NCBI GenBank assembly: GCA_020848745.1
Contig: JADLHM010000003.1
Coordinates: forward strand, 1 to 57,816
Source: Deltaproteobacteria bacterium
GTDB taxonomy: Bacteria > Desulfobacterota > Binatia > UTPRO1
Reading direction: 5' to 3'
DNA length: 57,816 nt
Shown: in pieces, positions 17,368-25,975 of the stretch
How the letters are laid out: each line of letters opens with the position of its first letter
Numbering within the stretch: the first letter of the stretch is position 1
Made by a program: the position numbers and the translations under genes
Notes under the pieces: generated by a model
Told to the model about the DNA's origin: nothing
Seen by the model: the letters and a program-made list of their open reading frames with translations, nothing else
The model's database searches: none

Positions 17368-18398
17368 TGCGCGCGCTCATCACCGGCGGATCCGGGTATT
17401 TCGGCTGTCTGCTGCGCGACCGGCTCGTCGCCCGCGGCGACGCGGTGCGCGTCTTCGATCTCGTCGACGTCGACGACCGCCCCGCGAGCGTCGCGTACGT
17501 CGCCGGCGACATCCGCGACGCCGCCGCCGTGCGACGCGCCTGCGAGGGCATCGACGTGGCTTACCACAACGTCGCGCAGGTCCCGCTCGCGAAGGACCGG
17601 GCGCTCTTCTGGGCCGTGAACCACGGCGGCACCGAGAATCTGCTGAGCGCGGCGCGCGACGCGCGCGTCCGCAAGGTCGTCCACACCTCGACGAGCGCGG
17701 TCTTCGGCGTCCCGAAGAAGAACCCGGTCGACGAGACCACCGAGCCGACCCCCATGGAGGAGTACGGCAGGGCGAAGCTCGCCGGCGAGCAGCTCGTCGC
17801 CCGCTTCGCCGCCGAGCACGGCCTCGACGTCACCATCATCCGGCCGCGCACGATCGTCGGCCACGGCCGCCTCGGCATCTTCCAGATCCTCTTCAACTGG
17901 GTCGAGGAGGGCCGGAACATCCCCGTGCTCGGCGCGGGTGACAACCGCTACCAGTTCGTCCACGCCGACGACCTCGCCGACGCCTGCGTCCGTGCGGCCG
18001 ACCGGCCGGGAAGCACCACCTACAACATCGGCGCCGAGAAGTTCGGGACGATGCGCGAGGTGCTGGAGGCGCTCTGCCGCCACGCCGGCACCGGCAGCCG
18101 CGTGTACGCGGTGCCGATGGGCCTCGCGACCGCCGCCATGCGGCTCACGAGCGCGCTCGGCCTCTCGCCGCTCGGCCCGTACCATTCGCTCATGTACGGA
18201 CGGAGCCTCTACTTCGACGTCGGCAAGGCGAAGCGCGAGCTCGCCTGGAGCTCGCGCTGGTCGAACGACGAGATGCTCTGCCAGTCCTACGACTGGTACC
18301 GCGCCCACAAGACGGAGATCCTGAGCGCGAAGGACGCCTCGCCCCACCGCTCGGCGCTGAAGCAGGGCGTGCTGGCGCTGGTGCGCCGGCTGTCCTGA
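17367..18398 (+). CDS. NAD-dependent epimerase/dehydratase family protein
   Basis: 343 residues, extended SDR fold. 'LITGGSGYFGCLLRDRL' (residues ~4-20) binds NAD(P), 'DIRDAAAVRRACEG' follows, 'VVHTSTSAVFG' gives the catalytic Ser/Thr strand and 'EYGRAKLAGE' (~132-141) the Tyr-x-x-x-Lys pair. 'RPRTIVGHGRLGIFQIL' and 'NRYQFVHADDLADA' are family blocks. ATG at 17367 overlaps the preceding stop by one base; the longer open frame upstream is a shadow of the fusion gene. It probably acts on the same sugar or lipid-linked substrate as the GMC-SDR protein. Confidence 0.88.
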   Translation: MRALITGGSGYFGCLLRDRLVARGDAVRVFDLVDVDDRPASVAYVAGDIRDAAAVRRACEGIDVAYHNVAQVPLAKDRALFWAVNHGGTENLLSAARDARVRKVVHTSTSAVFGVPKKNPVDETTEPTPMEEYGRAKLAGEQLVARFAAEHGLDVTIIRPRTIVGHGRLGIFQILFNWVEEGRNIPVLGAGDNRYQFVHADDLADACVRAADRPGSTTYNIGAEKFGTMREVLEALCRHAGTGSRVYAVPMGLATAAMRLTSALGLSPLGPYHSLMYGRSLYFDVGKAKRELAWSSRWSNDEMLCQSYDWYRAHKTEILSAKDASPHRSALKQGVLALVRRLS

Positions 18399-18410
18399 CG
18401 CCGCCCCGAC

Positions 18411-18440
18411 CCGGCCGCCGAGTGTTCTCGGCAGCCGGGC
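18411..18440 (+). terminator. Hairpin after the SDR gene
   Basis: A 13-base stem with one mismatch (18411-18423 with 18428-18440) and a TGTT loop lies 13 bases after the stop at 18398. No T-run follows, so it is either a GC-type terminator or an mRNA-stabilising stem. Confidence 0.5.
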
Positions 18441-18501
18441 GGCGCCCTGTCGGCCTCCGGCCTCGACGATCCGGGCGAGACGTGCGATTCGGTCCGGCGC
18501 A

Positions 18502-19482
18502 ATGACGCCGTCCGATCGGCTGCCCGCTATCGACGTCATCAAGGCCGCCTCGATCGTCGCGGTCCTTCTGACCCACGGCGTACCGGGGTTCTTCGACCGC
18601 CCCCTCACGCCGAGCGAGCTCGCCGCGCTGCTCCTCACGGGGTTCCACGTGCCGGCGTTCCTCTTCGTCGCCGGCCTCTCCTCGCACGCGGACTCGCCGG
18701 TCGGCTGGAGGCGCGTCGCCGATCGCTGGCGGCGCCTGCTGCCTCCCTACTTCGTCGTCACGGCAGTCACGTGGTTGGCTGGGCTCGTCGAGTTCCCGAC
18801 GCCCCGTCGCTTCGTCTTCAAGATCGTGACCGGCGCGACCTTCGGGCATTTCTACTTCGTTCCCGTCCTCGCATTCTGCTTTCTCTGTCTGCCCGTCTTG
18901 TCACGCCTGAGCACCAGGGGATTGCTCGTACTCGCGGGAGCGATCGCCATCGGCGCGGAGATGCTGTGGGCGCATCCGGCATGGCGCCTGAGCGACATGC
19001 TGTTCTGGCAGGTCCGGAACCCGATCCTGCAGTTCCATCTCGGCTATTTCGTGCTCGGCGTGGCAGCCGACCGGCACCGGAGGCGGATCGCTCGGATCGA
19101 TAGGCACGCGCGGCCGGCAGTGCTGGCCGGCAGCATCGTCGGGATCTCGCTCTTCGTGTGGCTCGCGGCGACGACCCCGGAATCCGTGTCGCACCCCACG
19201 GTGCGCGTGGCGTACAACCTCACGGCAATCGCGTTCCTCGCGTCGGTTGCACGCCCACGAATCGTTCCGGCGGCCGTCCGCTTCTTGAGCGACGCCACAT
19301 TGACGTTCTACCTGTACCATTGGTTCGCCTACCTCGCGCTCATGCCGTCGCTGGAGGAATCCCTCCCGCTCGTCGCGCGGATGCTCATCCTGACCGGCAC
19401 TGGTCTCGCATTCAGCACCGTGGTCACGCTCGTCGGCCGGTGGACGTTGGGTCGATACAGCCGGGTGCTCTTGGGTGTATGA
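18502..19482 (+). CDS. Acyltransferase family 3 integral membrane protein
   Basis: 326 residues with about ten hydrophobic segments. The start 'LPAIDVIKAASIVAVLLTHG' has the family's N-terminal helix with the conserved His, and 'LPPYFVVTAVTWL' and 'FYLYHWFAYLAL' match later helices. Members (OafA/WecH/ExoZ types) move O-acyl, mostly acetyl, groups onto exported polysaccharide or lipid-linked sugars. It is separated from the SDR genes by a hairpin and 103 bases, so it may have its own transcript. It sits in a glycan region but the acceptor cannot be read. Confidence 0.82.
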   Translation: MTPSDRLPAIDVIKAASIVAVLLTHGVPGFFDRPLTPSELAALLLTGFHVPAFLFVAGLSSHADSPVGWRRVADRWRRLLPPYFVVTAVTWLAGLVEFPTPRRFVFKIVTGATFGHFYFVPVLAFCFLCLPVLSRLSTRGLLVLAGAIAIGAEMLWAHPAWRLSDMLFWQVRNPILQFHLGYFVLGVAADRHRRRIARIDRHARPAVLAGSIVGISLFVWLAATTPESVSHPTVRVAYNLTAIAFLASVARPRIVPAAVRFLSDATLTFYLYHWFAYLALMPSLEESLPLVARMLILTGTGLAFSTVVTLVGRWTLGRYSRVLLGV

Positions 19483-19499
19483 GGTAGCGGACCCCACCC

Positions 19500-19959
19500 G
19501 GCAAAAAGGTCGTCTGGGGCGATGACTGGGACGACCTCCTCGCCCGCGACACCGACGGTCTCCTCGTGCGCCGCATGGGCGAGGTCGTCGACGGCGACTA
19601 CCAGAAGTACACGGTCGAGTCGGGGGCCTACATCCGCGAACATTTCTTCGGCATCGATCCCCGCCTCGCGGCGCTCGTCGCGAGCCTCACCGACGCGAAG
19701 CTGAAGCGCCTGCGGCGCGGCGGTCACGACCCGGAAAAGGTCTATGCCGCCTACGCGGCCGTGACCGCGCATCGCGGCGAACCGACCGTGATCCTGGCCA
19801 AGACGATCAAGGCGCTTCTTCGAGGTCGATGCCGAGAGCGTCTGCGTCGCCGCCCTCGCGGAGCTCGTCCGCCGGGGCCGGGTCGAGGCCGGACGGCTCC
19901 GGGAGGCGATCGCCGCGTTCGGAATCGCGACCGACGGGGCCGACCCGTCGGCCCTCTGA
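19500..19959 (+). pseudogene. aceE: Remnant of aceE (pyruvate dehydrogenase E1, homodimeric type) with internal deletion
   Basis: From about 19500 the first frame reads E1 sequence: 'VVWGDDWDDLLARDTDG', 'VDGDYQKYTVESGAYIREHF', 'LRRGGHDPEKVYAAYAAV', 'EPTVILAKTIK'. At about 19811 it jumps to the next frame and continues with the E1 C-terminus ('RFFEVDAESVCVAALAEL', 'LREAIAAFGIATDGADPSAL', stop at 19957-19959). In intact ~890-residue E1 these parts lie several hundred residues apart. The N-terminus with the thiamine site is absent too. So this is a doubly deleted, frameshifted remnant with no start codon. Confidence 0.85.
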
Positions 19960-19980
19960 TCCCGACGCCGATCGCTCGCG

Positions 19981-22900
19981 CTACTTGCAGGCGAGCCTCT
20001 TGCCCTTGCTCTTCAACGCGCAGGTCTCCTTGCCGACGGCGAAGTGCGTTGCGCCGCACGTGCCGATCGCCGGGAGATCGAGGATGACCGCGACCGGTGC
20101 GGTCGCGGCGAACGTTCCGGCTGTGCCCTTGACCGACACCGCGAGCGTCGCCTGCCTGACGTGCACTGCGAGCGTCGCCTTGACGATTCCCGCCGGCGCG
20201 CCGGCCTTGGGGTGGCTCCAGGTCCATCTGGTCCGCTTCTTGTCGACCTTCCAGCCGATCTTGGTCGCCTTGTCGTACGCTCCCGGCGGGAGCGTCACGT
20301 CGACGACGGAGCCCGCGCCGTCGTCGAGGCGGAACGCGATCCCCGCCACGTCGGCGTCGGGCGGGCTCGGCGGTGCCGGTAGGATCCCCACGAACGCGAG
20401 CGTGTCGTCGCCGCCGGGCGCGAGCATCTTGCCGAGCGTCAGCCGGGGTTTGGCGAACGTGGCGCAGACCGGCGGCGGCGACCCCGCGAGCGCGAGCTCG
20501 CTGAACGACAGCACGTGGAAGCTCCACTGGTTCAGGGTGCGGTCGCAGCCGGCGTCGGTCGCGCAGGCGCCGATCGGAACGCCGTCGTGGCGGAGCGTCA
20601 TGCCGCGTTCCGCGACGTTCGTCCCGTCGACGATGCCGTCGCCGTCGGCGTCGGGCCAGCGGAGCGTGATGGTGACGCCCGGCAGCGCGAACGCCGCCGA
20701 AGGCTCGAAGCGCGCGGCGAAGACGAGCGTCGTCGCGTCGCCGATGCCGAACGCGCTCGTCGCGAGGTGAGAAGCGATGGCGTAGTTGCCGCTCGGCGCG
20801 ACCCCGGGCGGCACGGTGAGCGATGCCGAGCCGTCGGGTGTCGTGATCGCGCCGCCGGCGGCGCCGTCGATCCAGCCGTTCGTCGAGGTCGCGGCGCTGC
20901 AGCCGGTCGTGTCCACCGGATCGAGGCGGCACTGGGTGCCGCCCGCGCCGTTCGCTTCGCATGCGCCGCCGCTGCACGCGTCGGAGCACGCGCCGAACGT
21001 GGTGTGCCGGCACGTCGGCGTGCAGCAGAGCGACTGCGCGTTCGGCCCGTCGCATTCTTCGAGGTCGGAATCCAGAGCGTCGTCGCCGCAGGTGTCGGAG
21101 ACGCACTCGTGCGCGGCGTTGCACGTGCCGGGTCCGGGATCGTGGTAGCAGGCGGCGCCGGGCGGGTCGTACGTGCAGTCGAGGTTGCAACACGCGTCGC
21201 GGTACGGATCGTACGGCGAGGGGCGGGTCTCGCATTCCTCGCCGGGGTCGAGGACGCCGTTCCCGCAGTTCGTGTACATGCACTGGCCGGCGTGATCGCA
21301 CCGCCCGCCGAAACCGCACGGGGTGAAGTAGGAGACGAAGCGGCATTCGGAGCAGCACAGGCCGTCGTCCGTGCTGAACGGGTCGCAGTCCTCACCCGGA
21401 TCGACGGCGCCATCGCCGCAGACCGTGACGCCGCAGAGCGGGTCGCCTTCGAAGGTGAGCTCGCTGGTCTCGCCGATCTCGTCGCCGTTCGTGAGGTTCC
21501 GCCCGCCGTGCGTGACCTCGCGCTGGCGGGCCGTGTCGTAGACCAAGGGCATGGACGAGCGCGGGGGGAAGAGCTGGGCGACGTTCATGCGGCGGAAGCT
21601 GCCGGGCGATTCGAGGATCCAGGTCTCGTGCTCGCGCGTCCCGCTCTGGAGCTGGTGGAAGCCGATCCCGACCGGATGGCCGCGGGCCGCGTCGAAGACG
21701 AGCGCGAGCGTGCCGTTGCTGAGCGAGGTCTCGCTCGTCGTGCCGCGCAGCGTCCAGGCGTCGTCGATCAGATCCCAGGTCTCACCGGTCGGGTCGGCGC
21801 CCAGGGTGTACGTGTGGACGACGAGCGCCTTCCGCACCGGGTCGTAGGCCGCCGTAGCGTTCTCGTTCGCGGTCGGCGGCCCGCCGCTCGTCACGCGCGG
21901 CGTCCAGGTCGTGCCGTCCCACTCCCAGAGGTCGTTCGCTTGGGTCGAGCTTCCGGTGCGGCCGCCGTAGAGCTCGAGCCGCTGCCGGTCGCCGTCCCAG
22001 ACCATCTGCCCCTTGACGCGCGGTCCCGGACCGTTCGCCTTCTCGGTCCAGGTCGCGCCGTTCCACTCCCAGGTGTCGGAGAGCACGCCGTCGTGCTGGT
22101 GGGTGTTGTCGGCATAGTTGCCGCCGTACATGACGGTGACCTGGCGCAGCGGGTCGTACCCCATGGACGCGAGCTGCCGCCCGGGGATGGCGCCCGGCAG
22201 CACGCTCGTCTTCTGGATCCGCGTCCACGTGCCGCCGTCGTACTCCCAGGTGTCGTTCTCGGTCGCGAACCCGAAGCCGTCCTCGCCGGGGGACTGGAAG
22301 CCGCCGAAGAGCACGACCTTGCCGCGCACGCCGTCGTAGGCCATCTGCGGGTTCTCGCGCGGCGGGCCGAGCGTCGTCTGGATCCAGGCGCCCTCTTGCA
22401 CGGTGACGCTGAATGATCCGGTCGGCGTCGCGCCGCAGTCGTTCGACGCCACGACCCGGTAGAGGCCACTGTCGCTCGCGCGAAGGGGATCGATCTCGAG
22501 CTGCGTCGTCGTCGTGCCGGCCATCCGCGCGTTGTCATGCAGGTCGACCGGGACGCCGTTCACGAGCCGCTGCCATTGGAGCGCGAACGGCCCGATGCCC
22601 TCGGGGGTGAAGCTGAAGGTGTTGTCCGTGCACGGCGGCGCCTCGCGCGACGTCGGGCTCACCGTGTAGGTCGGCGGGCGGCCGCCGAACGTCCAGGTGC
22701 CGCTGTAGATCGTGTCGCCGCCCTTCCCGCCGAACATGACGGCGACACGGTGCGCCTGGTCCCACGCGAACCCCATGCGGCCGCGGGGCGCCGGCGAGCC
22801 GGTCGTGTCGTGCCTCGTCGTCGGCCCGTCGCCGGCGCGGAAGAGCACGTCCGCGGTGGTCGTGCCGTCCACGTCGACGCCGCCGAAGAGGATGAGCTTG

Positions 22901-23691
22901 TCGAAGAACGCGTCCCATACCGCGCCGTGGTCGTAGCGGGTCGGCCCGCTCGCCAGGAGCTGCCAATCCGTGCCGTCCCAGAGCCAGACGTCGCCGAAGA
23001 CGGCGCCGAACTGACGATCGTCGAAGCTCTGGCCGCCGTACAGCAAAACGCCGCCGAGCGACGACGACCACACCATCGTGTGCCCGACGCGCGCCGCGGG
23101 GCTGTGCGCGGGGTGCACGAGACTGCCGCGGACGACCGTCGAGGCGTACGCCTGGTCGTCGTCACGTCCGCCGAAGACCACCCAGTCCTGGCGGATCGGA
23201 TCGTAGGCCATCGCGGCCTGGACGACGCCGCGATCCGCCGAGATCGTGCCGATCAGGTCGAAGTGATCGGCCGCGGGATCGTAGGCCCAGACGTTGCGCT
23301 GGAGATCGTCGGTCGGCCCGGGGAGATCGGGGCGGAGGCCGCCGTAGATCACCAGGAGCTTGTTCTTCGCGTCGTACGCGGCGGCGTAGCCGGAACGTCC
23401 GTCGGGGCCGTCCGCACTGGAGACTTCCCGCCACGTCGCGCTCGGGAGATCGAGCTCCCAGAGGTCGTCCAGGTACGTCGGCAGGGTGAGGACATCGCGC
23501 GATTCGCCGCCGAACATGAGGATCTTCTGGCGGTCGCTGTCATAGACGAGCTGATGCGCGAAGCGCTTCGGCGGGTCGTTGGTGGTCGCGACCGCGAGCC
23601 ACTGCTCGCAGTCGTACTGCGCGTGTGCCGGAGAGACGAGCGCGAGGATCGCGACAACGACGGCGAGACCGTAACGGCAGCCGGAGCCCAT
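19981..23691 (-). CDS. Large secreted Kelch-repeat / Ig-like / Cys-rich (DUF4215-type) protein
   Basis: About 1236 residues. Signal peptide 1-25 ends in 'SPAHAQ'. Residues ~40-330 hold six or so Kelch-like repeats each ending in F/YGG ('VYDSDRQKILMFGGES', 'AYDPIRQDWVVFGGRD'). Next are one Ig-like domain (~335-425, 'DSGLYRVVASNDCG'), more Kelch repeats (~430-740), and a Cys-rich block (~754-925) with 'CGDGAVDPGEDCD' and 'CGNGVLDPGEEC' units. A C-terminal domain ends in lysines and paired Cys. Such proteins are exported adhesins or surface proteins of unknown function. ATG 23691 is chosen at the signal peptide. Confidence 0.85.
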   Translation of the reverse strand: MGSGCRYGLAVVVAILALVSPAHAQYDCEQWLAVATTNDPPKRFAHQLVYDSDRQKILMFGGESRDVLTLPTYLDDLWELDLPSATWREVSSADGPDGRSGYAAAYDAKNKLLVIYGGLRPDLPGPTDDLQRNVWAYDPAADHFDLIGTISADRGVVQAAMAYDPIRQDWVVFGGRDDDQAYASTVVRGSLVHPAHSPAARVGHTMVWSSSLGGVLLYGGQSFDDRQFGAVFGDVWLWDGTDWQLLASGPTRYDHGAVWDAFFDKLILFGGVDVDGTTTADVLFRAGDGPTTRHDTTGSPAPRGRMGFAWDQAHRVAVMFGGKGGDTIYSGTWTFGGRPPTYTVSPTSREAPPCTDNTFSFTPEGIGPFALQWQRLVNGVPVDLHDNARMAGTTTTQLEIDPLRASDSGLYRVVASNDCGATPTGSFSVTVQEGAWIQTTLGPPRENPQMAYDGVRGKVVLFGGFQSPGEDGFGFATENDTWEYDGGTWTRIQKTSVLPGAIPGRQLASMGYDPLRQVTVMYGGNYADNTHQHDGVLSDTWEWNGATWTEKANGPGPRVKGQMVWDGDRQRLELYGGRTGSSTQANDLWEWDGTTWTPRVTSGGPPTANENATAAYDPVRKALVVHTYTLGADPTGETWDLIDDAWTLRGTTSETSLSNGTLALVFDAARGHPVGIGFHQLQSGTREHETWILESPGSFRRMNVAQLFPPRSSMPLVYDTARQREVTHGGRNLTNGDEIGETSELTFEGDPLCGVTVCGDGAVDPGEDCDPFSTDDGLCCSECRFVSYFTPCGFGGRCDHAGQCMYTNCGNGVLDPGEECETRPSPYDPYRDACCNLDCTYDPPGAACYHDPGPGTCNAAHECVSDTCGDDALDSDLEECDGPNAQSLCCTPTCRHTTFGACSDACSGGACEANGAGGTQCRLDPVDTTGCSAATSTNGWIDGAAGGAITTPDGSASLTVPPGVAPSGNYAIASHLATSAFGIGDATTLVFAARFEPSAAFALPGVTITLRWPDADGDGIVDGTNVAERGMTLRHDGVPIGACATDAGCDRTLNQWSFHVLSFSELALAGSPPPVCATFAKPRLTLGKMLAPGGDDTLAFVGILPAPPSPPDADVAGIAFRLDDGAGSVVDVTLPPGAYDKATKIGWKVDKKRTRWTWSHPKAGAPAGIVKATLAVHVRQATLAVSVKGTAGTFAATAPVAVILDLPAIGTCGATHFAVGKETCALKSKGKRLACK

Positions 23692-23936
23692 ACGTGAACC
23701 TTCGACAGGACGCTCGAGCAACGCGATCGTGCCACCGTCGAACGTCGGATCCAATCGGGGGTCGGCGCAATCGGCGGGCCGGAGAACCGGGCGGCGTACT
23801 ACTGCTCGTAAGCCTCCGCCGCCGCTGTGATCGGCGCGCGCGACACCTCCCCGCGCGCGGGAGTCCCGCTGACGGCCGATCGCATCGTCCGGCTGCGCGC
23901 GGCGGAGCCCCGCCACCGGACTCCGCTCCGGCTCCG

Positions 23937-25034
23937 CTACGGCGCGGGGTCGAGAGCGCCCAGGTAGACCGCCTCCACCGCCGCGGCGGCGCGGGCCCAC
24001 GAGAACTCGGTCGCGCGCTCGAGACCGAGCGCGCGGTGCGCGGCGGCCGTCGCGGGCGTCCCGACCATGGCGACGAGCGCCTGCGCGAGCGCCGCTTCCG
24101 CGGGCTCGTCGATCAGGAGCGCGGCGTCGCCCGTGACCTCGGGCACGGCGCTCCGGCGGAGCGCGATCACCGGGCAACCGCACGCCATCGCTTCCACGAG
24201 CGTCAGACCGAATCCCTCGTAGAGCGACGGATTCACCAGCACGTCGGCGTTGCCGTAGAAGAGCGGCAGCTCGGCGTCGGCGAGCGGACCGATGAGCCGC
24301 ACGCGCTCGCGCGGGAGGTCGGGCCGATACCCCGGCCGGATGCGGCCGGCGAGCACGAGCTCTGCGCCGGGAAGCGCCGGAGCAGCACGCCTGAACGCGG
24401 CCGCCAGGAGCTCGACGTTCTTCCGCGGCTGCAGCGTGCCGAGGTAGGCGATCAACGGCCCGGCGCCGAGCCCGTGACGCGCGCGGAACGCGCGCAGCGC
24501 CCCCGCGTCGTCCAGCGGCCGGAAGCGCGGGCTCACGCCGTTCGGCACCACGCGGACCTTGGCGGCGAAGCGGGGGAAGCGGGCGCGGAGGTCGGCCGCC
24601 GCATGCTCCGACACGGTGAGGACGGTGCGCGCGACACGGACCGCGTGCGGCGTCTCTGCGCGCAGGTGCCAGCGCTGGGCAAGCGCGAAGGTCTCCGGGT
24701 GGTGGTAGACGGCGAGGTCGTGGATCGTCACGACCGCCGGACACGGGCAGCGGACCGGTACGGCGTTCTTGGTGCCGTGGTAGAGATCGGCGCCGATCCT
24801 GCGGAGCGCGTGCGGCACGCGCCCGTGGTCCCAGAGCGGCTGCGCCCACGGCGTCCGGAGCGGCAGGTGCTCGACGGCGACCGGGATGCCGTCGAACGCC
24901 TCCGGTCCGTCGGTGAGCACGACGTATTCGAGGCCCGGCGTACGGCGCGCGGCGAGCGCACGGACGAGCTCGATCGCGTAGGTCGCGGGCCCGCCGAGCG
25001 TGCGCGCGACCGCGCCGATCGCGACGCGTCTCAC
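23937..25034 (-). CDS. Family 4 glycosyltransferase
   Basis: 365 residues, GT-B fold. The C-terminal half shows 'YLGTLQPRKNVELLAAAF' (~160-180) and the donor-binding E-x7-E stretch 'EGFGLTLVEAMACGCPVI' (~270). The N-terminal 'GGPATYAIELVRAL' is the acceptor-domain start. GTG 25034 overlaps the stop of the upstream GT2 (GTGA); the longer open frame is a shadow. A retaining mannosyl- or glucosyltransferase for a cell-surface polysaccharide is likely. It is the last gene of a four-gene glycosyltransferase run. Confidence 0.88.
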   Translation of the reverse strand: MRRVAIGAVARTLGGPATYAIELVRALAARRTPGLEYVVLTDGPEAFDGIPVAVEHLPLRTPWAQPLWDHGRVPHALRRIGADLYHGTKNAVPVRCPCPAVVTIHDLAVYHHPETFALAQRWHLRAETPHAVRVARTVLTVSEHAAADLRARFPRFAAKVRVVPNGVSPRFRPLDDAGALRAFRARHGLGAGPLIAYLGTLQPRKNVELLAAAFRRAAPALPGAELVLAGRIRPGYRPDLPRERVRLIGPLADAELPLFYGNADVLVNPSLYEGFGLTLVEAMACGCPVIALRRSAVPEVTGDAALLIDEPAEAALAQALVAMVGTPATAAAHRALGLERATEFSWARAAAAVEAVYLGALDPAP

Positions 25035-25972
25035 GCGGTCCCCGGCGCCGGCGCGGCGAGGACGGGCGGCGGGCCGCCGCGCGCGCGCAGGCCGTCTGCG
25101 ACGCCGCGGCCGAGCGCGGGGACGACGCGCGCCGCGTCGCCGCGCAGCGCGTAGCCGGCAGCGCTCGCCGCGAGCATCGCCGCGTAGGTCGGCGCGAAGA
25201 CGAGCCACGCGAAGGCGCCGCCGTGGCGGCGGACGAGGAGGGGGAGGTTGCGCGCCTTCAGGTAGGCGGCGAGCGGCGTGAAGCCGCCGGCGAAGCCGCG
25301 GAAGCCGGCGTGCCGCACGCTCGTCGCCGGCGCCACGACCACCCGCAAGCCGGCCGCGCGCGCGCGCAGGCAGTAGTCGACCTCCTCGTAGTAGGCGAAG
25401 AAGCTCTCCTCGAGCCCGCCGATCCGCTCGAAGCACGCGCGGGTCACGAGAAGCGCGACGCCGATGACGCTCGACACCTCGACGGGCGCCGCGCCGGCGC
25501 CGCGGACGCGGAGCCACGTCCGGGGCAGGCAGACGAGCGGCAGCCACACGCGCTCGCCGCGCGACACCTCGCGTCCGCTCCCGGCGTCGACGACCCGCGG
25601 CGCGACGATGCCGACCCGCGGGTCGCGCGCGACGACCGCGCCGAGCGTCGCGAGGAGATCGGGCGCGACCTCCGCGTCGTCGTTCAGCACGAGGACCGCC
25701 GCGGCGCCGCGCGCGAAGGCCGCCGCGAGACCGACGTTCACCGCGCCCGCGAAGCCCCGATTCTCGGGGAGCGCGATCACCTCGACGCCGCTCCGGCCGG
25801 CGAGCGCCGCGGCGAGCGCGTCGCGCTCAGGCGGCCGCGAGCCGTTGTCGACGACGAACGTGAGCACCGGCCCCGCGGCGTCGAGGCGCGCGACCGACGC
25901 GACGGCCGCGACCGCCGCCGCCGCGCGGTTCCACGTCGGCACGACGACGCCGATGGAGGCGGGCGCCGCCAT
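25031..25972 (-). CDS. Family 2 glycosyltransferase, rhamnosyltransferase-like
   Basis: 313 residues. GT-A motifs: 'VVVPTWNRAAAAVAAV' (~9-24), 'VVDNGSRPPERDAL' (~40), 'LPENRGFAGAVNVGL' (~66), 'LVLNDDAEVAPDLL' (~95), then 'EESFFAYYEEVDYCLRARAA' (~187), the ED-x-D-type block of WbbL/RfbF-like enzymes. The C-terminal ~60 residues have weak hydrophobic segments that may peripherally bind membrane. The upstream gene stop is 3 bases away and the downstream start overlaps, so it belongs to the same transcript. Confidence 0.87.
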   Translation of the reverse strand: MAAPASIGVVVPTWNRAAAAVAAVASVARLDAAGPVLTFVVDNGSRPPERDALAAALAGRSGVEVIALPENRGFAGAVNVGLAAAFARGAAAVLVLNDDAEVAPDLLATLGAVVARDPRVGIVAPRVVDAGSGREVSRGERVWLPLVCLPRTWLRVRGAGAAPVEVSSVIGVALLVTRACFERIGGLEESFFAYYEEVDYCLRARAAGLRVVVAPATSVRHAGFRGFAGGFTPLAAYLKARNLPLLVRRHGGAFAWLVFAPTYAAMLAASAAGYALRGDAARVVPALGRGVADGLRARGGPPPVLAAPAPGTA

Positions 25973-25975
25973 GCC

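Noticed and set aside
23692-23936. 245-base gap between the Kelch gene and the glycosyltransferase run, checked for a small gene or terminator
   Set aside because: Only a weak 5-base stem near the right end and no frame with a plausible start; nothing worth annotating.
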